Shown: piece by piece, positions 12,448 through 24,500 of the stretch | Layout: each line of letters starts with the position of its first letter | How positions within the stretch are numbered: the first letter of the stretch is position 1 | From: Arcuatula senhousia | Lineage: Eukaryota; Mollusca; Bivalvia; Mytilida; Mytilidae | Assembly: GCA_963971305.1 (NCBI GenBank) | Contig: OZ020308.1 | Span: 28,425,275 to 28,489,274, forward strand | DNA: 64,000 nt | Direction: 5' to 3' | Program-made: the position numbers and the translations under genes | Notes under the pieces: generated by a model | The model's input: the letters and a program-made list of their open reading frames with translations, nothing else | Databases searched by the model: none | Told to the model about the DNA's origin: nothing

Positions 12448-12930
12448 TATTCTGTCAGCAAAAAGAAGAAAATTAAAGGCTATGATTTACCTTAATCAGC
12501 CATTGTGTAATAACTACCTACGATAAAAATAAGAGCAGATGTTCAGTAGAAAGGTCATAATTTTCATAATTATGTCTTTTTGTTTTGATGTTTACTAATT
12601 AAAGTATTTCGTGATATTTTCAAGATTACTAATAAGTACATATATGATCGTGTTTTTTTGGTTCAGGAAAACATCTCTTTCAAATTTGAAACTTAAAAAA
12701 GGTTAATTTCTAGAATAAGTGTAAAGACTATAAATAGTTCATGGATAATTTGTTACCATAAGCTCCTTCTCGTTATTCAGAACAAAATATATCTACTATT
12801 TTCAGCCAGTGCGCAGAAAGACAGTTGGGAGCTTCAAGGAAGCTCTCCCGACCTGCTACTAAAGCAGCAGCTCTCTTCCGATGCCTCTATACCAGTATTG
12901 GTCCTGCATCGTATTTATTCAGATTCAGAA

Positions 12931-13345
12931 ATTCCCTCTTTTCAGTTAACATAGGTTATCTCCCATATGCATGAGTTATCTAACTTTACAGCAGGTATGA
13001 AATTTATTTTCTCTGGATTTATTGTTGAAATCCTATGATAAATTTGAGGGGTTCAGAAAGAAAAGGGATTTCCCAACATTTTGAGATAGTTATGTAACTT
13101 TTTAAAACATTTCCTTTTACAAAAATACTTATTAAATAATCTGCAATAAAAATGTAAACTTTAAAAGATTTTATAAAGTAAAGTTCTTGTGAAATTTAGG
13201 GAAATCCCTAATTTCTTTCAGATCTCTCTAGATTTTTCTTTGATTTTTCATTAAAAGAACAGAGGGGCTAAGAAATTACACCTCCTGCAAAGTTAGATAA
13301 CTCCTGCTTATGGGAGATAACCTATGTAAACTGAAAAGAGGGAAT
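12931..13345. mobile_element. MITE with ~63-bp inverted terminal repeats
   Basis: The left arm (12931-12993) and right arm (13283-13345) are inverted copies of each other with few mismatches, starting ATTCCCTCTTTTCAGT and including AGGTTATCTCCCATA and GTTATCTAACTTT. The 415-bp element has no open frame of note. I could not identify a clear target-site duplication. Confidence 0.75.
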
Positions 13346-13645
13346 ATCCCCATTGACGTTTAAATATAGGTAAATACATTTATTGCCTAAAATAATAAGA
13401 TCTTTAAAAATTCACATGTAATTCAAAGTACCAATGCACAGATTAATGTCTAAATGTTCAATTAGGACCCGTATATACCATTAAATAATAAATAGATTCA
13501 AAGTGTGATTAAATTTTACGATATAAAAAGTTTATTACAATTACGTTTGAGCATGCCAAGAATTAACCATGTAAGATTAAAAAATCCACTTTTAATTCAT
13601 TTTAATTTTTTATCACAATAACGGTTGTTATTACAATAACGGTTG

Positions 13646-14646
13646 TCACAATGCTGAAACCAATGTAAACATGTTTTCATAGGCTTGAATAGGACATAAG
13701 CATAAATTTAGGTTTCTAATTAATGGAATTTTTAAAATCTGTTGTCCGGATTGTATAGTTTCTGACCACTCAAAAATAACAATAGCAACATCATTTTGTA
13801 GATTTTTTTTACTTCTAGTTAGTAGGTGCTTTATAGGGTCAAAGGTTGAAACGCTATCAGGCACTAAATTTGATTTATGAGCCATTAAGAAAAATGCGAA
13901 TGAAATGAAACACCAAAAAGTAGCATTAATACAATTAGAAAACTCCAAAATATGCTTTATTTCAAACAAAATATCTGGGGTAATACGCTGAGCTTGTTTG
14001 ACAAGATGCAGATTATGCCTTGAAATACCCATTTAAAACAACTGAATTAAAAATCATCGAGCAAAGGAAACGGGAGTTGTAGTAGCAAATGTAAGGTGCA
14101 CACACTGCCTATATAAAAAGGTGGGGTTCGTTTGAAATATAAAGGATAAAGTTACCAAGCGTGGGAAAATCGATAATTTACGTCTTCGAAATATACCTCG
14201 TTCAACTTAAAATTAGGACTCGCAACTGTTCGGTTACAATCTTGACTAAATTTGTCGTCCAAATGCCATCACGATAATAAATCAGCAATCCTGTTTTCGC
14301 TTCCAGAAATATGCACGGTTCGAACTTCAAACTCGCACACTGAGGCTACGAAACAAAACTCTCTCAGACAATTTTGCATGAATTAGTTTCTAGTTGTACC
14401 AGTATTTATGACTTAGACGGTCGTGTAATTGTCGAAAAAGATTTTAATACTTTTGTGCTTCAATTTGTTGCGCCAGGTTTCAAACAAACAACAACACTTA
14501 AAAGTTCTAAAGCCTTAATATGGAGATCCACGGTTGCGATAAAATCCGGAAACATTTTGTGAAAGTACTCCCCATCGCTGCAGGAGCCAAAACCTTACAG
14601 GCAAGCATCTGATGAAACTACAAAATCCGGATAATACCATTCTTCT
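13646..14646 (-). pseudogene. Decayed tyrosine-recombinase retroelement (DIRS/Ngaro-like): RNase H plus recombinase
   Basis: The minus strand first encodes an RNase H-like remnant (about 14646-14200): SSDAC, a damaged glycine-rich stretch, then HIKALELLSVVVCL, then VHISGSENRIADLLS followed by an in-frame TGA and W. A 128-codon open frame (14032-13646, true ATG) follows. It resembles the start of a tyrosine-recombinase catalytic domain: ITPDIL, FFLMAHKSNLVP, IVIFEWSETIQ, LCPIQAYENM. RNase H followed by a tyrosine recombinase is the known order in DIRS/Ngaro-type retroelements. In related proteins the FFLMA.KSN box carries the first catalytic Arg; here it is His. At least three in-frame stops and the loss of the rest of the recombinase mark it as dead. 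Crypton-like origin is less likely because of the RNase H part. Confidence 0.6.
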
Positions 14647-14821
14647 TAACCATAATAGATTTGTTAAAGGTTAATTCAGAAGGATATACAGACCTTTCCT
14701 TAATATTTATAAATTTGTCATCAAGTTCAGGAAAAAGATACCACGTGATGTTCTTCGAGTCATTTTTATGTCATTCTGTCCTCGTCAGTCGATGTGTCAA
14801 CATCTTTTTACTTTTTAGCCC

Positions 14822-14846
14822 CTGAAGAAGGACTTTATGTACGAAA
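14822..14846 (+). ncRNA. Hammerhead-like core, degenerate
   Basis: CTGAAGA, a 12-nt AT-rich spacer with weak pairing, then CGAAAA. It matches the CUGANGA...GAAA hammerhead core, but stem II is poor. It is probably a relic of a ribozyme-bearing repeat. Confidence 0.3.
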
Positions 14847-14856
14847 ACATTTAGAT

Positions 14857-15635
14857 AATCTTTTACGCTCCAAAAATGATTAAATCCACTGTTTTCGACA
14901 CCCTTTCACAGAACTGAATAATAAATTCCTCATAGTAGTTAAAATTAGAAAAAGAACACTTACTTGAAGCAGATAAATTATTGAAACTTAAAATCGACTT
15001 CTTATCCCTTACGCCCTATATGAAATCAATACAAACATACAAAATAATACCTCGATACTTATCCCCAAAGCCCGATGCATACCTTATTAAACGTCACCCA
15101 ACACAAAGCATCGACTTAAAATGCAGTAGAAACCAGGAGTTATTACAAAATGGCTACCGAGATCAAAGATGGCATACCTGAAGCAGATATGACGTCATAG
15201 GCATGCACAGAAGAACATCGTCCCGCTTACCGTCCCGAACAATGGGACTTCAATATCACCTATCTACTTCTGTGTTCTAATACACAAGCTCAAATGTTAT
15301 GACATAGTAATGTGATAATAAATCCTACCTGGCACTTGGGCTATGACTTTTTCAAAATTTTATTGAATTTTTTTTTTTGTACAGAAAAACAAGAGTTTTG
15401 ATGAATCTTCAAACATGCATGGTATTATGTATCACATTGAATATTAACAAAGAAGTGCAGGCCGTTTTAACATCAACATTTACACAGTAAGATCAAGTGT
15501 AAGCACTATATATCATAGACAACTTTAAAGTGGAAATCCTACCGTAGAAGTGCATTTTTTCTATTCCAAAGAAAGTAAGTCTTGGTTTTGAAATTAAATT
15601 TAATTGAAATTTGTTGCATATAATTTCACTATGTT
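14857..15635. other. No recognisable gene
   Basis: Short chance open frames only. No repeat family was assigned. Confidence 0.4.
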
Positions 15636-15842
15636 CAAGCAGGAACTGCTTACTCTTCCGAAGCACATGAGTTCACTCTTGTTTCGACTGGAGTTCGCGT
15701 TGTTGATTGATATTCAGTATTTTGTGTTTCCATTTTTTACATGTTGTCTGTTTTTGTTCCGTTCTTGTTGGTGTTTACTGGTTTTGTCTGTGCCAATTCG
15801 GACTTTTGACATTCGGATACCCCATTGGTACCTCTGCTTCTT
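15636..15842 (+). mobile_element. Naiad-type Penelope-like element, 3' tail only
   Basis: Closely matches the 3' tail at 62655-62886 and, on the opposite strand, the tail of the full element at 27838-28070. Landmarks: CAAGCAGGAACTGCTTACTC, GAGTTCGCGTTGTTGA, ATGTTGTCTGTTTTTGTTCC, CCCCATTGGTACCTCTGCTT. All protein-coding sequence is missing, as expected for a strongly 5'-truncated insertion. The 85-codon frame through it is not a gene. Confidence 0.75.
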
Positions 15843-15937
15843 TATTTTTTTCTTTTTTTAATCTTTGAGGGGTACTGTCGCCGTATTTTTAACATGTCTT
15901 GAGCGTCTCTAGTGGGTCTTTGATCGATCGAGGCATT

Positions 15938-16535
15938 AATAAGCTCCCGCACAGCGGGAACTAAATTGACTGAGTATGATGCCTTAAACCGGAAGACGTA
16001 TAAATTAAATTCCTTTTTTGGAATTTTCTATTAAAAAAAATAATAAACATAGTTATTGTATTAATATAAATTATTCAAGTATCTCCAGCTATGAAATGCT
16101 TTAAATGTAAAGAATTTAAATAAAAAAATAGGACTTCAGGCATATTTTAATTATTGGCGTCTATTCTATCACTAGAGGTCGCGTCCATCAAAACAAAATG
16201 ACAGAAGCGCGGGAACCTTTCATTCTAATTTTCGCGAAACAAAACCCCCATTAAAAGGAGTCAAATAAACGAATAACTTGAATACTTCAGCGGACAAATT
16301 TCATTCCCAGAAACCATTATATATACTTTGTCCTCGGTAAACAAATTGGTTTTTGTTATTTTCTCTCAAACCGGCTTTGCATTCGAAAATGAAAGTAGAA
16401 GTCCGCGTTCGAAGCAATTTACTTCCTTGTTCTGTTTGTTTCAAAATTATGGGTATCTATATGATGCACCATATATATATAAGAATGTTACTTTGTCTGC
16501 GAGAGCTTATCAGGTTTAACCTGTATCATATTATT
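15938..16535 (+). mobile_element. Terminal-repeat element A, copy 2
   Basis: Starts AATAAGCTCCCGCACAGCGG and nears its end with TGCGAGAGCTTATC, followed by GGTTTAACCTGTATCATA as in copy 1 (10930-11657). The internal GAGGTCGCGTCC, ATGACAGAAGCGCG and TTTTCGCGAAAC segments are conserved. It is about 130 bp shorter than copy 1. Non-coding. Confidence 0.6.
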
Positions 16536-16850
16536 GAATTTAAAAAATATTGTCTGGACCTTTGTTGTTATTTTATTTCCATGTTTTCTAGTTAAAATGG
16601 CCGACTAAAATGGAAAGTGAACATAGGGAATTTAGAATTAGTAATTATAATGCACTGTATTGCCAAGTTGGGCAAGAGCTAGGAAGTAGTCAAATTTTTG
16701 AGAAAAGTTGTTGTTCGTTTATCGTTTAATTGTTATCGAGGAAAACTTTGAATTTATATATCAACAAACTTTGAAAGCAAACTAAAAGATCTAGGAATGA
16801 ATCTTATGACACATACTATTTAGCTTTGTTTTCATGTGAACGATGAACGT
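16536..16850. other. Unassigned AT-rich stretch
   Basis: Nothing recognisable between element A and the foldback element. Confidence 0.4.
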
Positions 16851-16859
16851 AATTAATGG

Positions 16860-16948
16860 CATCCTCGGAAACCCAGGGATTCTTCTCTCGCCAACTCATT
16901 CATGATGAATGAGTAAGCGAGAGAAGAAACCCTGGGTTTCCGAGAATG
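16860..16948. mobile_element. 89-bp foldback element with 9-bp target duplication
   Basis: Two 44-bp arms around a single central base form a near-perfect palindrome (about four mismatches), with CTCGGAAACCCAGGG at the outer part of each arm and ACTCATTCAT near the centre. It is flanked directly by AATTAATGG at 16851-16859 and 16949-16957. A 9-bp duplication is typical of Mutator-type insertions. The RNA would be one long hairpin. Confidence 0.7.
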
Positions 16949-16957
16949 AATTAATGG

Positions 16958-17641
16958 TGTTATGTAACTAAAGTCCAGCTCTGATAATAGGTACAAATGT
17001 TTTCCCGTTCAGAGAGTATCGCTCTGTAATTATACTACTATCCCCCTTTTCATTTATGTTTTATTTTTATTTTTGGATAACATCAAACCATAAACAATCT
17101 GCAAAAGTACAAAATACTCACTAGTCTAACCCGTGACTTCTGTTCTGCATGTCCTGCACTACCCAACTTTCACAGAAAATGTTATGTATACTGTAGTTGT
17201 AAACGTAGAGCATGTATTAGATGCGAATGCTGGCTTTGGCATTATACAAGTAACGGAACTATGACCACTTTTTTCACATGCCACTTTTTTTTATTATGTT
17301 AACTCGCAAGCATTACTCTTTGTGGAAGATTGAGGAATAAAATCACTGAAATACCATAAAAGAGGACTTAACAAAGTTTAAATGTAAGCATCCGAATGGG
17401 ATAAGGAATTCAATGGAAAAAAGAGTTCTTTAATGATAATAGAGCACAAACCCGTCGCTTTCTACCAACTGAAAAACCATGATCTAGAACAAATCAAAAA
17501 CAAACAATTTATTGGTCAAACCATGTCTGACAACCTTATATGGAACAGGCATATTAAAAAGATAACACGCAAAGCACCTTAACTCTATGACTTCTAAAGG
17601 GAACCTTGAAATATTTCCCAAAAAATGGGTCAAAGACAGAA
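16958..17641. other. No recognisable gene
   Basis: No family or repeat assigned. Short chance open frames only. Confidence 0.4.
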
Positions 17642-18014
17642 ATGGCCGGATTTCGTTTAACAAAAAGTAGGTGAGCAACAGACCTGAAATCACATCCCAC
17701 GTTATGGGAGCCCATTTTGATGCTGCATACCAAATATCAAGAGACTGTGATTAGTAGTTGCTAAGAAAACTGTTACGAAAATTTTCTATTATTGGACATT
17801 ATTGTCAAAAATTAACTAAGTCGGTAAACAGGAAGTAGGTGAGCGACAGACCTGAAATCACATCCCACGTCATGGGACCTCACCCTGATGCTGTATACCA
17901 AATATCAAGTGGCTGTGATTATTAGTTGCTACGAAAATTTCTTCCCCGCCCGCACGCCGCCCGCCCGCCCGCCCGACATTCACCCGGATTTTTCACTCCG
18001 TGAAATCCGGCCAT
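17642..18014. mobile_element. (CCGC)n-bearing element with ATGGCCGGATTTC termini
   Basis: Ends are a 13-bp inverted pair, ATGGCCGGATTTC and its complement. Inside are two direct units (about 17660-17760 and 17830-17930) sharing GACCTGAAATCACATCCCAC, then a (CCGC)n run at 17946-17975 and a terminal hairpin CCGGATTT...AAATCCGG. A left-end fragment recurs at 59751-59850. The plan (short terminal inverted repeat, tetranucleotide run, tandem units, terminal hairpin) resembles non-autonomous Helentron-type elements of bivalves. Confidence 0.55.
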
Positions 18015-18656
18015 TAACTGGCAAACATATCAATGATAATTTCTGTGCTGGAATATGCAACAGAAATATGGGATTCCATATATTTAAGAAGATCGACAAA
18101 GAAAAGAGTGTATTTAGGAAGGTTTGCAAGGTTTATCAAGCAGGACGAAGGATCCTGAGAGTGAAGATCTGTCGCCAAATTGATAAACTGAACTTTTAAA
18201 ACTACTATCACTTCAAGAACACAGAAAAAAGCAGCGGCTCATCGTTTTCTTAGAGGTTTAAGGTGCTGGTTTCTGCATTTTCAGCCGAAGGGCTATTTCA
18301 CCAATATAAACAAGAGGGTAATCAAAGCAACTTCGATTAGTGACTTTGATGCTACAGACATTATCGAAAACAAGAACGCAGAATTTAAGAGACTACAACA
18401 AATGTACAAGATCCAACCTCATCATTCTTCACAATATAATCTGTAGATTGGAACCATCAAGTATATAAGGGATCCGTAAATGCAATCAGCCGGCTTGGCT
18501 GATGGTAAAACCACGCTGATTCTCCTTCAAGTGCAACAATAAACACGTTCGGTTCGTACACTGAGTTAAAAAGTATATATGCTTCTATTTTGATGATTTA
18601 AAAATATGGTAGGTAGGTGGGAATTTATTTTCTATCATTATTTTATGTTTATTTAC
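18015..18656. other. Intergenic stretch with one small hairpin
   Basis: No gene. A hairpin ATCAGCC-GGCTT-GGCTGAT lies at 18485-18503. Confidence 0.4.
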
Positions 18657-19506
18657 CTTCATTGAGTTGGGAGTAGCTAGGGTAGGTAGGGAAACCAGAC
18701 ACATATAAGATTTTAACATCTTTCTTATTCGGTAATGTAGTACTGTTGTCACTTCTCTCGTAGAACTCTTGTATCTTTTCTTTGTATCTTCCAGCTTCTT
18801 TACTCATTCTTATCATTTTGTTTTCCTTGATTACTTTGTTTGTAAGTTTAGACAGGTAGTTTCTATCTATACCAGTTTCTTTAGCTGCATGACTGATCAA
18901 TCTGTACTTCTGAAGAATTTTTCCTCCTACAACTCCATAAATAGATGACTTCTGTTTTGACTTAAACTTGTACTTCAAGCTTCCTTCTTTAATCTCATCT
19001 GTCAAACGTAATGAAACGCAAGCTTCCTTCTGACTTTATCTGCCTTCCTTTTGTTGGTTTTTATTTGGTTTATATCTCGTTGTGCTCTGCTCATCGGCGA
19101 ATTTGAAAAAGTTTTTCTTTTCCTCTGCCTCTTTCTCAACAATGATGAGTATTTCTTTCCTAATTTTGCATTTTCTTCTTCCAGTTTCTTAATAGTGTCC
19201 TTATTTTTAGACAATCTATTCATAATTCTAGTTTTACTTCCGCTAGCCTTTGCAGGGAATTTTACTTGTAAGATGGACTCTTGCTGTTTCAAAGCTGACT
19301 TTTTTGCTCTATGCCTTCGATATTTTCTTCTTAGCATTTCTATTTTTTCTCTCTGATGTTGTGAGTTCTTTTGATGGAACATACGATTTCTTTTTTCTTT
19401 CTCTCTCCTTTGCAAGGTAGACATCTGCATTTTTCTCTTTTTGTTTTTCTCTGTATTTTCTTTGTCTTTCAGCATTACTAAGGGCCATGATGAGTACCAC
19501 AGGACT
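18657..19506 (-). pseudogene. Basic coiled-coil protein exon with two frameshifts
   Basis: The minus strand starts with a good acceptor (TTTTCTGTAATTTCAG) ending at 19507, then ATG at 19488. The first frame reads MALSNAERQRKYREKQKEK and continues very Lys/Arg-rich to about 19330. The reading then moves to a second frame (RRHRAKKSALKQQES ... KLEEENAKLGKKYSSLL ... KVRRKLAFHYV) and, near 19005, to a third frame (TDEIKEGSLKYKF ... YGVVGGKILQKYRLIS). The third part reaches a strong donor (AATGAAG/GTAAAT) at 18656. The MALSNAERQRKYREKQ start recurs in uncharacterised invertebrate proteins, as far as I recall. The continuous similarity of style across three frames suggests one exon carrying two single-base shifts. 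They could be real decay or assembly errors. Function unknown; nucleic-acid binding is only suggested by the basic coiled coil. Confidence 0.5.
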
Positions 19507-19673
19507 CTGAAATTACAGAAAATTAAACACGTGTTACTTGTAAATCACTATTATTTTTGGTATTGAAGAATGATTTTTGATCAAATTGCATAAATTAACT
19601 TATGTTGTCTTTGTTTTATTTAGTTTTAGCTGACTTTGGTCTTTATATTATCATTTACAGCTTAATCATACAA

Positions 19674-20254
19674 TCAGTCAGGGATCATTCTTATACAAGT
19701 GGATTTGTTTCATTTGAACAAGTGAAACCAAATCACTGATATAGGTGAACACAGTTTTGCGTGAATAAATTTCACTTGTTCCAGTGAACTATTAATTTAT
19801 CAAATTAATATAGCCACTAAACTAAATTTCTCTTTATTTGTTTTATTTAAGAACAAATTTCAATTTCTACACTTCATTAGTATCATCATAGATATAGTTT
19901 GTCTGATTAATTAAATTTCTTTTTCAAAGACACAGTAAGTACAAATTAATAGCCATTTAATATCTCAAGGGACCTATATTCAAAGGTTTTGCGCCCACTC
20001 AAATTCTTCTGCGCCCAGATGATTTTGATTGATATATAAAGTTTCAATTTAGATCTATAGAAGAAAAATACTGCTGACCACATGAAAAAATTATATAACA
20101 TCATTACAGATGATCAAAGATTTAACATTTTGTCTAAAATCACTTGTACCAGTGAATTTAGATTGTTAAGAAATCCTATCTACTACAGCAAGTGAATTTG
20201 TATCACTTGAATAGGTGAATTAAATTCACTGCTACAAGGGGGATCCCTGACTGA
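19674..20254. mobile_element. MITE with TCAGTCAGGGATC termini
   Basis: The outermost 13 bp (TCAGTCAGGGATC) are perfectly inverted, and the first ~70 bp of each end remain alignable. The interior repeats short motifs such as CACTTG..CCAGTGAA and AAGTGAA. A possible 3-bp CAA duplication flanks it. No coding capacity. Confidence 0.7.
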
Positions 20255-20288
20255 CAATAATGTTAAGTTTTTGTCATCATTTTCAACT

Positions 20289-21012
20289 GTAACGGAGGAA
20301 CCGTTCCTCCGTAACAAAATGCAGCGTCATTTTCGCTTATCTTTTTTTTTGCTATACACCGGTCAGTGCTGGACAGTACTGTTTATATTTGGAGTGGGAG
20401 TCATTTCTCGTTCTATTTTTTGTAATAACTTATAAAATAATATATGAAATAGAAGCAAAATGTAAATATTTTATACTTACATGAAATGTACCCGGATGCA
20501 GTTTTCTCTGTTTTCCTGTCAAAACTTCATTTTTGTCTACATGATTTAAACATTGCCGCTGTTTAACTTATTTGATCACGTGACTGACAAGAAATAATCG
20601 GTGTTAGAGTGAAAAACTGTCCAAAAGTATTTGTCCGTAACGGAGGAATTTGTTACGGAGGAACTTCTTAATATTGAAATTTGTTATCTGTATAGATTAT
20701 AAATGCGCACTGCATTGTAACTTCAAAACTTTATTACTTATTCTCTGCCAATAGAAAATAATGTGTTTATTGGTCAGAGGAATTTAAAAATATCAAATAT
20801 AATGCTGTTACGGAGGAATCTTTTGATACTGACATTTCTTGATTAATAATACAAACTGAATGCTTTATGAATATGTATCATTTTTGTTCAAATTCCTGAC
20901 AACTGTAATAATTTCACCATTTAAAGAGTAGATTCAAATGAAAAAATGCAAAAAAAGGACTTTTCAAATTAAAAGAATTTGGCAAAATAAGCTTGTGTAA
21001 CGGAGAAATCCG
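20289..21012. repeat. Cluster of GTTACGGAGGAA motifs
   Basis: The motif G(T/TA)ACGGAGGAA occurs at about 20289, inverted at 20303-20315, then at 20635, 20652, 20807 and (one change) 20995. The first two form a perfect 27-bp palindrome with one central base. Spacing is irregular and intervening DNA is unrelated, so this is not a simple tandem repeat. It lies upstream of the minus-strand exon at 18657-19506. Confidence 0.6.
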
Positions 21013-21589
21013 CATTTTACGGACATTTTGTAAAGAAATACACATAGAGTTTTCACTATGTAAATAGTTGAAAATTATATTTACCTTTTCATACATGATA
21101 ACACTTTACATGTAAGACTCTACCGATCAAATAAGTGGTTTTTTCTTCTTATTCGAAAGGTTAAATGCTTAAATTTGTACTTGGCGACATGCCGTTTTCG
21201 GGGTGTCTGGGTGTGTTCCTGACTAAAAGTTTATTTCCAACACACAGAACAGAACAAACAGATAGGTTCACTGTATTAACAATATATTCAAGTTATTAAA
21301 ACACTTTATTTGGACTGCTTAGCTCCTTTCTTTTGCTCAACATCTTGGGTTAAAGGTACACGAAGCTAAATGCCAAACTTTTATGAGATTGGCCGTGTCA
21401 AAATCATTCCGCAAATTTAATTCGTTTTTGTTACAACTTGTAAATAGCCTAACAGTGATTGTCGATTTTTGCGTTTAAAATAAATCGAAAAATATAACAT
21501 CTGTACTTTCTGCATGAACAAATGTCACAAAAAATTAATAAACGTCAATAGCTCATTTTGCATTTTCGTCAAAATGTTGCACTATAATC
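21013..21589. other. Unassigned AT-rich stretch
   Basis: No gene or repeat identified. Confidence 0.4.
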
Positions 21590-24500
21590 AGTTCCAAACT
21601 CTTGATATTTTATGAAACTGCCGTGCTTGGGGTCAAAGTAAAAATTGAAAAACTAAATCCCTCAAAAGAAAACATTTTCAGTACATTTATTTTGCTTTTC
21701 CACTACATCCCGAGTTAGTTATGCTGGTTTTGTGTTGATATTTTGTAAAGTAGAAGCCGTTTTCGTCGACTGGGAGATACCTGTTGGATACATTTTAAAG
21801 TATTCAAAAACCTTATATTGATACACGTCTCTAGATTGTTAGATTTAACAGACATTTTTTTCTTTAGAAAAAATATAATACAGTCTCTCCTTCGAAAGAA
21901 AGAAAACAATACATTTAGGAATGAAAGGATAATAAACCATGTATTATATAACGATACATTTATTACATTATACAGATTTTCAAACGATAGCTAAAGACAT
22001 AAACTATATAACGTGTATAGAATCTTAGCAATTATTTCAGTTTCCTTTTATTCAATATTTATAAAGGAACCATACATAATTTCATAATTTCTTGAATACG
22101 GTCTAGGGGAATAGATATTTCTTTAGAAAAGAAAATCAAAAACTTTAGAGCGCACCTGGTGATGTATGTTTTTTGTATTACCTTTTGTGTTAAACACGAC
22201 CAGCGTCGTTTTTTCTTAAATTTTCTTGAAATAAATAATATGTTTTATTATTATATGAATGATAAACAATCTTACCGCGTGATCAAAAGTTTCAGATTTG
22301 AAAGCCAGATTGGCCAATCAGAAAACTTATTACACCATGAAGACATATACTGGCACCATGTTAGATATTTTAAACTTATATTAAATACATGTAATTGTTT
22401 CATAATCATAGGAACAGAACCGTTTTTACGTACATACAGCGAAAAGTTTTCTCAAAATATAATATCATTCGATGTGTTACCATATTCATTGGTTTTTCAT
22501 AGTCGGACATTTAATAGTTTGAACAATTAAACTTAGTAGTTTTGAAGTACTATTAAAACATTTTGTGAGTTTAATTGGTTTTGTATACCACTTTAACATG
22601 AAGAACATTTACATTGTAGCTTACATGTTGGTGGCAGTCATTATTTTGTGGCTACATGGAATAGCCATTTATGTAGCAGTAAAAACAAAAGAGTTAAGGA
22701 AAAACCGCTTTTTACTGTTAACATTATATTTAAGTTTAAGTGACTTTACATGCGGTACCAGTGTGATTTATGCTGGTGTTGTAAGCATTGTCGGTCAATA
22801 TTCACCCGTTTTATTCCAGTGCATGCTTAGTAGACGACTCATCGGTGCATGTTTTCTGTCATCTTTATACATATCCTTAATTATTTCCATCGAAAGACTC
22901 AACTATACATTTGTTTACAAAAATACAGTTTTTACCATTCTCACCAGTGACAAGTTCATAATAGTTTCTCTTGTGTTCATTCATATGCTAACTTTTATGA
23001 AGTTTGGACTGGAAACATTAAATGACCCAAATCAAGCTGCATGTAGTTACCAATATACATATTCGAACAGATTTGTCAACTCAGAAGATGTTCTTCTCTT
23101 TGTTGTAATACTAGTTATTATTTACTTTTGTGTCCTTTTGATACTAAGACTTAAAGGTAAAGTGAAAGTCATTACAAGTAAGAATGTTACCACTCCATCA
23201 ACTGTCCGAATGCCAGATATCAAATATGGAATACCCGTGGAATTTAGAAGAAGAAAGAAAAAAGCAACAACAAAAAATGTTATATTTGAGAAAACAGAAA
23301 GTGTCGAAATTGAAGATGGAATGGGCATCGAAAATTTAAGACTGCAAAAGTGGAAAACGCAATTGCGTACATCATCTTGCATGTTCAACAAGATAACGAA
23401 AATGAATTTGGCTGAAAAGAAGTGTTCCAGGGACGTGAGTTTTCCTCTTAAGGAATCACATCCTTCGACAAGTAAAAATAGCCATAATCATGATAATGAA
23501 GTCGCGAATGTAGAAAGTAATGACCAGCAGAAAACAGTGACCGTCGTGGAAAACCGAAAAGCCAAGGAATATTCCGTTTCCATACATCAAAAGAGGTGCG
23601 AAATAGGCGGGAACGTAACGACAGAAACTTATAGGTTTAACACTGTCGCAGCCTTAGCAATGGAACCAAAAGATAATATTTCCTTGATATATACTGATAA
23701 TTCTATTGGCGAAGTATTTCCTTTAGAGCGTCAGTCTACAAACACTTCTGGAAGATATTTTACACCTGTAAAAGATCTAAGAAGGAATGAAAGGAGCTCT
23801 TCGATAGGTACTTCAGAACCAAGGACGTCTTGTCACAACATCAATAAAACACGCGGAAATTCCATGAATTATACTAAACAAATCGAAAGAAAATTTCGTA
23901 AGAGCATTATTACTCTAATCGTAACTATTGTAGCACTTTTGCTTACATATCTACCACGTTTTTGTGCAGTTATCTTCGTTAGAATAAACGGAATAGAGAC
24001 AACACCAAGTTCCTTGCTACAGTTTGGCAACTTCTGTTGTCTTTTAAACCCCCTTTTGGATTTTGTAATTTATATCTTAAGATTGCCACGATACAGGAGT
24101 ATCATTCTGAAAAGGTTACGTTGCTGTAAGTAGTTTTATTCATTTTAACTTATTGTAAAACTGTTTTCCATCGTTGTGCGTTATGGTCTATAAGTTTGTA
24201 CATGTAACCTAAACATATCCATGTATATAAATTAATATTTAATTATATTGAAAAACGTTCATCTTTTTTGTTGAAAATAGATTTTGAATCTACATTGTAG
24301 TTATTTCACCGTATATTATGACATTTTTCATTTTATGGTTTCGACGCTTGATATATTAAGAAGGTACATGTCACATGCATCAGTTTTGTCCCGTCAATGA
24401 ACTTTCTTTAAAATTTGCCATTGGATGCGTCATGAAATGCACTTGGAAAAGTTGAGCTGAAAGTGCAAGATTTTAATTCGTTTTTTCCTTTTAAATAAAT

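Larger units (their letters stand above)
10355..12625 (+). repeat. Long dispersed repeat, copy 2 with nested insertions
   Basis: Composite of parts X (10355-10925), Y (11658-11770) and Z (11820-12625). Comparison with 4436-5050 and 9830-10140 shows three insertions: about 100 bp at 10800-10900, a ~730-bp terminal-repeat element at 10930-11657, and a 477-bp MITE at 11971-12447. The parent repeat has no recognisable coding content. Confidence 0.65.

Noticed and set aside
17888..18199. 103-codon plus frame
   Set aside because: It runs through the (CCGC)n element and its terminal hairpin; no protein similarity.
19051..19356. 101-codon plus frame, hydrophobic
   Set aside because: Antisense shadow of the Lys/Arg-rich exon; Lys codons read backwards give Phe and Leu.
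22159..22530. 123-codon plus frame upstream of the GPCR
   Set aside because: Not preserved in the duplicated copy, so a chance AT-rich frame.
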